NCBI GenBank assembly: GCA_014607495.2
Contig: CP053160.1
Span: 4,154,001 to 4,218,000, forward strand
Reading direction: 5' to 3'
From: Carposina sasakii
Taxonomy: Eukaryota; Arthropoda; Insecta; Lepidoptera; Carposinidae
DNA length: 64,000 nucleotides
How positions within the stretch are numbered: position 1 is the stretch's first letter; every line of letters begins with the position of its first letter. Below, one piece after another: positions 57,401-64,000 of the stretch. The notes beneath the pieces were generated by a model, which saw only the letters and a program-made list of their open reading frames with translations, did no database searches and had not been told where the DNA came from. The translations under genes were made by a program, and so were the position numbers.

Positions 57401-60400
57401 AAAAATGCTGGGAATTTTTTTATTTATTTTTTTTTTTTTTTAAATTCCTTAATCGTGCGAAATTTATAGTGTCTAGTGTTTATGTTAGTTTTTTTATAGA
57501 CAGATATTAATTATTTTTCGTGAAAAAATCCTGCTACGCGCGTCTATGTGCATTTATGCAGAAAAACGCAGTCTATTTACTCAACTTTGGACCATAATAT
57601 TTTGGAAACCAGACACTTCCCAGGTATGCTTCCATGGAGAAAAATGATCATGATGATGAGGAGATTCCGTAGTTTTCGGGAACGTTGACGACCAAAAATC
57701 ATCCTGTATATATAATAATTAAATAATAATTTGAATATTTTATAAAGGCTCTGGTTCACAAACTAGTGAACTAGTGTAACAAAAGCTAGTTTTAAATAGC
57801 TTTTAATTAAATTTCTAATCTTCTTTTAGCCTACTTCTCAATGTGGAAACTTGGACATCCGATTAGTCCTCAAGTCCAGTGATAGAGTGAAGAACATTAG
57901 GACATCGCATCCTGTAGATGTCCTCATGTATGACAGTGTTTTGTCCAAAGAGGTGGATAAGCTGAGACTCTCTGTAGCCACTTTGAGTAACAATTTTGAA
58001 TTACAAAGAATAGGTAAGTTTACTCTAGAAATTGTAATAAACACTATACTGAATCAAGGTATACGAGAGCAGACTCAGTTTTATTCATACAGGTGAAGGG
58101 ATTGACAGATATGGACTAAAACCTAGGTCATGTAGTTTTCTTGCCTGTTGCATAAAATTTTATTGAAGCAATATGGCTAGCACAATCCAAACTGCATTTT
58201 TGTCATCTGTTCAAGTTTTTACTAGTTAATAATGGCATATCAATAATTGCTCTTGATATATTGTACAAGAAAATAGTATAAATGGGAATTTAGATTTGAA
58301 GTGGTTAAAAGAATAATAATTACTCAAAAGGTCCCATATACAGGATGTAACAAAAAGGGTATGTTAAGCGAAAAGCTACGTAATTAGCCCACTGTAGAGA
58401 ACCTATCCAAAAAATTTGAGACTTGAAATCACATGTTTATTTTTCAAGATTGTATGAAAATTCCTGAGATATTTAAAAATTCTCCATACTATCGGGAAAA
58501 ATAAACATGTGATTTCGAATCTCAAATTTTGTGCATAGGTTCTCTACAGTGTGCTATTTACGTAGCTTTTCGCTTAACATACCCTTTTTGTTACACCCTG
58601 TATACCTACATACAGTAGTCTTGACGGATCATCACAGTTGTGTAGTTGTACATAACCTGCACATATTATATTATATTGAGATGCATATTCAACACTTTCA
58701 GAATTCCCTGAGATAATTAACGACAATACTAGCAATGAACAAGTGAAGACATATGAGTATGTAGCATTAGGGGGAACATTTGACAGGTTGCACAATGGAC
58801 ACAAAATACTTCTGTCACAGGCTGCCCTTAGAGCTACTAAACATCTCACAGTTGGTGTTACTGATGTTAATATGATACAATGTGAGTAGCAAGATTTTGT
58901 AAGGTATATTGTCAGGGTCTACTAAAGTGTATGATGAGGCTATTTTTCTATATAAAATTCCCATCATAAATTCAGAATTTGTTTTGTAATAAGTGTCATT
59001 GGACCCAAGTATATATTTTTATCTGTGACCACCAATAACATTAAGACAATAATTTATTATAATAATTATTATTTCAGTGCTATAGGCAGTATGCCAAATC
59101 TATTTAGTTAACTTGCTACCATTATATTAACAATATTGATTTGATTAATATAAATTAATGTAATATAGGTGGTCACATTGAACCTAATACAATAAAGAAA
59201 TAAAATGTTATAGCTAAAAAGCTATGGGAGCTCATCGAGCCAGTAGAAGTAAGGATTAAGGCTGTGCTGGACTTCCTCATGGATATAAACCCAAATATTG
59301 AGTACAATGTGTTGCCAATACAAGATTTGTACGGACCAACCAAAGATGACCCTAGGTTTCAGGTGATTACGAATTGTTTTACTTTGCCTTAAAAAAATAT
59401 TTCATACACTAACCAGACGCGAGTACTTCGTCCGTATCCCATTGTTTATGGGGTCATTGTGATATGGTTTCATTCGAAACTTATATCGCCAAGGATTTGC
59501 CGTTTGTTTTGCCACCGGCTTCGTGCCTGATGCTAACCCATTTGTTTTATGACTGGATGCGTGCCTGACGCAAAACCTCCTCGGGTATAGCTATTATTTA
59601 TTGTAACAGTCATATCATTTTCAGGTGATTCATAGAATAATTACGTTCTTAACCTAATGTATGAAATACCTAAGTCGAAACATATTAAATTGCAGCTTAT
59701 AGTAGTAAGCGAGGAAACGGTGCGAGGGGCGGAGAAAATAAACGCCAAACGCGCTGAGAACAACCTACCTAGTTTGGACATGTATACTATACAACTAGCA
59801 GAAGACAGGAAACACAATGATGAAGAGGAAATGAAGGTCAGCTCCAGTAATCAACGGATGAGGCTGCTCGGGACTACGCTTAGGCCTGCCCAGGTTAGAC
59901 ATGCCTTAAATTTTAACTAGTACGTACATAAATAAATAATAAATAAATATTCACACATTTCACAACACATTGACCTAGTCCCACACTAAGATCCCTAAGG
60001 TCTTGTGTCGTGGGTACTAAGCAACGGTATATAATTACATAGATAAGTATAAAAACATCCATGACTCGGAAAGAAACATCGATATTCATCACATCACATG
60101 TTTGCACCTACCGGGATTCGAACCCAGGACCTATGGCGTCGCAGACAGGGCCACTACCAACTATACCAATCGGCCGTGCGATTAGCTCATTGTGTTTGAG
60201 GCATGCCTTCTATTTGAACAGTGTAGGTTCGACTCTTGTCTCTGACTTGTAAAGCTTAATTAATTTATGTCCTCCTTCTCAACGGTTATGTGCTAAGGCA
60301 AAACCCCTCACCATTTTGAGTTCACACTCTTTTTGCTTACTCCATCCACACCGACAGATACTTATCAATGTCGTTCCGCCATCCATCTCCATCTTGGTCT

Positions 60401-62908
60401 CCCGTAACTATTTATTTTGCAACACAAATTTTATTTTGCAGCCGAACCCGCATATTCCCGACTGGCCATACATAATCGGATTGGCCGGAGGGATTGCCAG
60501 TGGAAAAAGCAGCATCATGGAGAAACTCAGGTAAATTTCAATACAAATTCTACTTTGCTGTCATGTCTTTTTGTATCGAATTTTCCTATACTTGCCTTTC
60601 TCTGTGGTGCATAGTATATTATATATTGGTTGACTGATAGAAATGTCTAGCTGTGTCTATACAGGTGATTTTTGGTCGTCAACGTTACCGAAAACTACGG
60701 AATCTCCTCATCATCACGATCATTTTTTTCCATGGAAGCATACCTGGGAAGTGTCTGGTTTCCAAAATATTAGGGTCCAAAGTTGAGTAAATAGACTGCG
60801 TTTTTCTGCATAAATCCACATTAACGCGTGTACCAAGATTTTTTCACGAGAAATATTTAATATCTGTCTATGAAAAAATTAGCATAAACGCTGGACATTA
60901 TAAATTTCGCCCGATCAAGTAATTAAATAAAAAATAAAAAATCCCAATTTTTTTTTGGCCTAAACTTACTTTATTTGATGTATAGAGTACGTACCCTTCG
61001 TTAAGGGTGGCCACGAAAAAACATCCTGTATGTATGTATAATTTGTAACACTAACTGTGAATATTGTAGAGCGAAAGGGGCGGCTATAGTGAACTGTGAC
61101 GTCATAGCACATGAGCTATACAAGCCTGGCCTGCCTCTTAATGCGACGATCTCTCAGACATTCGGGCGCCATGTCATCACAGAGGCGGGCGAAGTGGACC
61201 GGAGGAAGTTGGGCGAAATTGTGTTTGGAGATCAGGTGCGTTGGAAAATAATGTAATTCACACTCACGTCACATTAATAATAAATAAATATTCACACGAC
61301 ATTTTGTTGACACATTAACCTAGTCTCACATTAATATCCCTAAGGTCTTGTGTCGAGGGTACTAAGCAATTTATATAAATACATATTATAGTACGTATAA
61401 AAACATCCATGACTCGGAAACAAACATCGATATACATTTTACACCTACCGGGATTCGAGCCCAGGCTAGGTTGGCAAGTCGGCTAAATGCCACGGGCCCC
61501 CAGTAGGCGATAGGCGTTTAATGAGGAAACAATATGTACCAGTGCCAAATAGTAGAATCATATTGTTGGTTTGTTATAAAGGAGAACTGGCTTAGCAATT
61601 CTCCTAGATTTTGTCTTGGCAATCATAACCATTATTAGTTCCAGGTTGGTGGCCATAAAGTTCCGAAACGCCAACTTAGGCTTGACAAACCGTAACAAAT
61701 ATAGAAAGAAACAAAAAAATTACAATCGTCAGATAAGTTGTGTATGCTTTCATGTCCAATAAATAATTCAAATTTCAAAGAAATAGCCGCGTGGTGCCGG
61801 CATTGTAGAGTTTGTACCACCCCTGCCTGCCCGTGGTTATCGTACGAGGCGATTAAGGGTTTCCGGGAGGTGGGCAGCAACGCCTCCCATGTTAAAAAAA
61901 TAGTTTAAAAACAGACTGCGGTCACTAACCCGCCTGCCCAGCCTGGTGACTGGGCAAAAACACCCCTATGGCTGTAGCCTTGTGGGCCTGGGGGAGGCCT
62001 ACATCCAGCAATGGACTGCAACAGGCTGAAGACTGAAAAGGTAGGGGTTAAATATTTTTTTATATGCGCATAACAGGAGCAGCTTGACCGCCTAAACCAG
62101 CTAGTCTGGCCAGAGGTGCTAAAAGAGGCGCAGAGGAGGGTGAAAGCGTTCGGCGATGAGGGATACCGGGTGGTGGTGATCGAGGCGGCGGTGATGGTGC
62201 AGGCGCGGTGGTACACCAGCTGCCACCAGCTGTGGTCGGTCATCATACCGCCCAATGAAGTGAGTGGGCTAACCGTTATAGTACAAACATACGCCCCCTG
62301 ATTATGTAAAGTACGTCACTCCGCGCCCCGCACTTCGCCCCGCGCACACACATCCTCAATTTTCGCTATCGCATTGCTTCGGCTTTGCTACTGCAAATTA
62401 GGTTAATCAGGGGGCTGGTCTGACAAAAATATTTATTGTTTAGTTTTGACAAAGGAGATCTTACTTTTACAGTTCTCCTAAATTCATATTTGTGCGATTA
62501 AAACTATTAATTAGATTCTATTTGACGGCCATAAAACCCCCATCAACTTAAGCTTGATGTAGCAGCATAAAGTTAGTATACTTTCGGAATAGAGCAACAC
62601 GAACTATCAAACAACAATATGGTATTATTTGTGTGTGTAAAATTATTTTGTGTCCAGTGGGCGACCGATAGATGGCTCTGCTACAAACCCTCTTAACAAC
62701 TTGATTACAGGCCGTAAAAAGACTGCAAAAACGCAACAACCTAACGGAAGAAGAGGCGAAGAAACGCATCGCCTCCCAACCGTCGAATTTGGAGCAAATC
62801 GCGCACGCGAATATAGTGTTCAGTCCGTATTGGAGCTACGATCATACGCAGTCGCAGGTCGATCGAGCCTGGGAACACTTGCAGAACTTTCTGGATAAGA
62901 GGAAGTAA
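54452..62908 (+). CDS. Coasy: Bifunctional coenzyme A synthase (PPAT + dephospho-CoA kinase)
   Basis: It performs the last two CoA steps: adenylation of 4'-phosphopantetheine, then 3'-phosphorylation of dephospho-CoA. Ten exons join in frame: 54452-54539, 55028-55200, 57830-58013, 58702-58881, 59214-59362, 59696-59893, 60442-60530, 61070-61235, 62077-62259 and 62711-62908. They give 535 residues (human ~564). Exon 1 codes a single hydrophobic segment (about residues 5-24), fitting the outer-mitochondrial-membrane anchor known for the animal enzyme. The PPAT domain has GGTFDRLHNGHK (the HxGH nucleotidyl-transfer motif), LIVVSEETVRGAEKIN and SSSNQRMRLLGTTLRP. The kinase domain has the Walker A GLAGGIASGKSS, the NCDVIAHELY substrate motif, VVVIEAAVMVQARW, and RNNLTEEEAKKRIASQPSN. 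Introns 2, 3, 7, 8 and 9 hold transposons, but no exon is damaged. All splice phases agree. Confidence 0.95.
54790..54990. repeat. Dispersed GCGGCCGCCCACGGCTTCG repeat
   Basis: Starts CTAGCGGCCGCCCACGGCTT, then CAGTTATAACCTTCC, CTGCATCAAAATCCGTTCC and CATACATAGGGACAGACAGC. Fragments of the same repeat occur at about 16080, 16915, 21105, 34684, 40975 and 41710. It lies in CoA synthase intron 1. Confidence 0.65.
55228..55353. repeat. 126-bp inverted-repeat MITE (uninterrupted relative of the hAT-split element)
   Basis: The left end is GGTCGATTCCGGCAGTCACA with TTTAAACCTAAACG. The right end is GGTTTAAGTGTGACTGCCGG with AATAGACC. The core has CTACCTGTCC and GGAGAGAGATAGATAGG. It matches the broken element at 46145-50562. 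Confidence 0.75.
55497..57350 (+). pseudogene. Jockey-like LINE reverse transcriptase, decayed, nested SINE
   Basis: Frames at 55736-56032, 56088-56861 and 56879-57184 together show the jockey-clade order: ENKAPGFDLITKEIL, SYRPITLLPILSKLFERVL, PEHQFGFRKQHGT, AVFLDIQQAFDRVWH, AGVPQGSILGPILYSIYTAD, the catalytic AIYADDTAILA, and a C-terminal IYKSNIKPIWTYRLQLW region. Residues before the RT (QPFQLELP..., NWARTTQQKCE) come from 55497-55800 with an internal stop. The YADD site survives, but two frameshifts, a stop and a SINE insertion make it dead. The 5' part is missing; the 3' end is the A-rich stretch near 57345. It lies in CoA synthase intron 2, same orientation. Confidence 0.88.
55901..55999 (-). 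repeat. tRNA-like SINE inserted in the jockey-like LINE
   Basis: On the - strand: AGCTCAGTGGTGAGAGCGCT, then GGTCGTGGGTTCGATTCCC, with tail TTATTAATAATTTTAT. It is truncated at its tRNA-like head relative to 17475. The 9-bp duplication TTATATCTT flanks it (55892-55900 and 56000-56008), proving insertion after the LINE. Confidence 0.85.
57361..57708. repeat. Foldback-derived TACAGGRTG MITE (asymmetric deletion)
   Basis: Both ends are the same family end in inverted orientation: TACAGGATGATTTTTGGTCG and CGACCAAAAATCATCCTGTA. The left arm is cut short after AACGTTCCATATGCC. It resembles the dimer at 1926-2481 with most of one arm deleted. Directly follows the LINE 3' end. Confidence 0.8.
58339..58602. 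repeat. 264-bp palindromic MITE, copy 2
   Basis: Same length, ends and arms as 32572-32835: TACAGGATGTAACAAAAAGG ... TTTTTGTTACACCCTGTA, with the central ATATTTAAAAATTCTCC. The centre is in the opposite orientation relative to the other copy. It lies in CoA synthase intron 3. Confidence 0.85.
59405..59592 (-). mobile_element. Decayed LINE 3' end (antisense)
   Basis: The complement contains ATACCCGAGGAGGTTTTGCG, then GTTTCGAATGAAACCATATC and CAATGACCCCATAAAC, the order seen in the CADP-type LINE ends at 10095 and 15252. Located in CoA synthase intron 5. Confidence 0.55.
59925..60180 (-). repeat. tRNA-like SINE, second family
   Basis: On the - strand: ACGGCCGATTGGTATAGTTG (box A-like), then CATAGGTCCTGGGTTCGAATCC (box B), then GATGTTTTTATACTTATC, CACGACACAAGACCTTAGGG and an AATATTTATTTATT tail. 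A second, more decayed copy lies at 61275-61480. Confidence 0.75.
60660..61030. repeat. TACAGGRTG MITE, two-ended form
   Basis: The left end TACAGGTGATTTTTGGTCG leads to CCATGGAAGCATACC, TTCTGCATAAATCCACATT, CTTACTTTATTTGATG and TTCGTTAAGGGTGGCC, ending ACATCCTGTA. Located in CoA synthase intron 7, between exons 7 and 8. Confidence 0.8.
61275..61480 (-). repeat. tRNA-like SINE, second family, copy 2
   Basis: Matches 59925-60180: AATAAATAAATATTCACAC, CTAAGGTCTTGTGTCG, AAACATCCATGACTCGGAAA and ACACCTACCGGGATTCGAGCC, after which the tRNA-like head is degraded. In CoA synthase intron 8. Confidence 0.7.
61561..61770. repeat. SINE-like repeat (AAAGGAGAACTG ... family)
   Basis: Has TTATAAAGGAGAACTGGC, ATTCTCCTAGATTTTGTC and CATGTCCAATAAATAATTC. 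Antisense relatives are the remnants at 23280-23640 (ATTTATTCGACATGAAAGC) and 62448-62540. Confidence 0.55.
61780..62035 (+). mobile_element. Repeat with GGCCTACATCCAGCAATGGA end
   Basis: Order: GCGTGGTGCCGGCATTGTAG, CGTACGAGGCGATTAAGGG, CTAACCCGCCTGCCCAGCC, then CAGCAATGGACTGCAACAGG. It is the opposite-strand equivalent of 38781-39045. It ends about 40 bases before CoA synthase exon 9. Confidence 0.65.
62293..62415. repeat. MITE with GCCCCCTGATTA ends
   Basis: GCCCCCTGATTATGTAAAG at the left and AAATTAGGTTAATCAGGGGG at the right. The interior CAATTTTCGCTATCGCATTG matches 34084 and 41492. It begins about 33 bases after the exon 9 donor of CoA synthase. Confidence 0.75.
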
Positions 62909-63253
62909 GATTACGAGACTTACGGCCAATTTCAATACTAGATATCAAAAATATTGTCGGATTTTTTTATTCCGTAATTTTGTACTAAAACAATCAAGAT
63001 TAAATCTGAGGAAAGCAAAAAAAAACTTAATGTCGCTTATTGAAATTGGCTGTTAAGCTGCCTTTACATTAGTGCTATAGTACGTTGCTTGCCCACCTCT
63101 AGTATAAAGGCAGCCTAAAGTTAGCAGGTTAGCAGCTATGAGTCGAAACTGAGTACACTTATCTTCACTTTATCTGCTAACAACTGTAAGACAAATGCGA
63201 AAACTATTCGCAAACAGAAAATTTCCTTAAGGTCGGATTTTTTAAAAGACAAA
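62909..63253. other. CoA synthase 3' flank / probable 3' UTR
   Basis: The sequence after the TAA stop has no further gene. AATAAA at 63252-63257 is a candidate poly(A) signal, but it lies at the A-rich edge of the SINE at 63254. Confidence 0.5.
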
Positions 63254-63335
63254 TAAATATTAATAATAAAATGAAAAAAAAAATCAGTGAGATTTGAACT
63301 CACAGCCTCTCGCATTCCGTGCATCGCTAAGACAA
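63254..63335 (-). repeat. tRNA-like SINE fragment
   Basis: On the - strand: GTCTTAGCGATGCACGGAATG, then GAGGCTGTGAGTTCAAATCTC, then a TTTTTTTCATTTTATTATTAAT tail. Truncated and decayed relative to 17475. Confidence 0.6.
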
Positions 63336-63361
63336 ATACATAGTTCTAACTGATGAATAGT

Positions 63362-63460
63362 TTGATGTTGTCTTTCTCTAAAAGTTGATCAAGATAAAGA
63401 CAGCATAACCACTTTATCCTTCAAATATACCAATCTGACCATTGAAAACATCGGCCCTAA
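63362..63460. repeat. GGGCCGATTTT MITE, partial
   Basis: TTGATGTTGTCTTTCTC, AAAAGTTGATCAAGATAAAG and CCATTGAAAACATCGGCCC match the family seen at 4181 and 29197. Confidence 0.65.
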
Positions 63461-63572
63461 ATAGAATAAAATATGTATTCACTATGGGTGCGCCCACCAC
63501 CGGGCCCTACACCCTCCACTGACCCTCGGATCTGATAACTCATAATAGCGACAACAGGCACTTGCACTAACT

Positions 63573-63922
63573 ACAATCGCCATGAGAAACCAGACCCGAG
63601 CACCTAGCATGCAAGACGATACATTGCACCATTCCGAAATCAAAAACTAGATAAATAATCTACATATGTTTCGCCGGTGGGTAATTATTTATATATTTTT
63701 AATACTTAGTAGAGGGTAGTTAATTCTGTGTAGGTAATGAGTTGGGTTTTAGAGTTTCATAATAATTAGTGGTTTACTAATTTACTAATTTCTATAATCC
63801 TGAGGATGCCACGGTTGTTGGCGAAACATATGTAGATTATTTATCTAGTTTTTGATTTCGAAATGGTGCAATGTATCGTCTTGCATGCTAGGTGCTCGGG
63901 TCTGGTTTCTCATGGCGATTGT
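63573..63922. repeat. 350-bp element with exact-looking 103-bp inverted ends
   Basis: Left arm 63573-63675 (ACAATCGCCATGAGAAACC ... ATATGTTTCGCC) and right arm 63820-63922 (GGCGAAACATATGTAG ... TTTCTCATGGCGATTGT) are reverse complements with no difference that I could see by eye. The ~144-base AT-rich spacer has no coding. Either a young MITE or a hairpin-forming locus. Confidence 0.85.
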
Positions 63923-64000
63923 GATGAACTTCCGAATTGTAACGCCTAATACAATTTCATTTATAAAATATGTAGTAAAATCAGCCTATAGAAAATCAAA

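Noticed and set aside
1..64000. CRISPR arrays, bacterial operons or phage genes
   Set aside because: The direct repeats seen are a 128-bp minisatellite and transposon motifs. All recognised genes are split or animal-type, and nothing prokaryotic was found.

Overview
The window is AT-rich, repeat-dense eukaryotic chromosomal DNA. It is almost certainly from a lepidopteran insect. The protein genes are animal-type, split by GT-AG introns. The dispersed repeats are of kinds common in moths and butterflies: retrotransposon 3' ends coding '...CADPK' or '...WTAIG' tails followed by GATGATGA-type runs, tRNA-like SINEs, and many palindromic non-autonomous DNA elements. The insect assignment is an inference; the species cannot be named.

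Genes. (1) 1-26 kb is mostly intronic or intergenic repeat-filled DNA. A TATA promoter and short non-coding exon at about 10.69-10.82 kb probably start a + strand gene whose only coding exon lies at 26775-28193, across a ~16 kb intron. It encodes a 472-residue secreted Lys/Glu/Pro/Ala/Ser-rich disordered protein whose mature chain lacks aromatic residues, Cys and His. (2) A - strand Ser/Thr kinase of the S6KL/RSKR type runs from 51991 down to 28883. Seven exons give the first 300 residues; the end of the C-lobe was not found. (3) Atg101, a core subunit of the autophagy-initiation complex, is an intact single-exon gene on the same strand inside the 8.6 kb sixth kinase intron. (4) Bifunctional coenzyme A synthase (phosphopantetheine adenylyltransferase plus dephospho-CoA kinase) is complete in ten exons on the + strand, 54452-62908. 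It is divergent from the kinase gene, with about 2.5 kb between the two start codons.

Mobile DNA. Kinase intron 3 holds a nested stack: a small inverted-repeat element is split by a full-length hAT transposon (46281-50540, 8-bp target duplication, broken transposase). The hAT is in turn split, in its 5' UTR intron, by a solo LTR (46935-47424) that keeps a TATA/initiator promoter. CoA synthase intron 2 carries a jockey-like LINE interrupted by a tRNA-like SINE with its own target duplication. A 53-T run and an ~0.83 kb near-perfect inverted repeat sit between the two divergent genes. At least two groups of TACAGGRTG-ended palindromic elements recur across the window, and several families lie within tens of bases of kinase splice sites.

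The genes do not form one pathway. Membrane signalling, autophagy initiation and CoA synthesis are housekeeping functions; the secreted protein is an accessory product.
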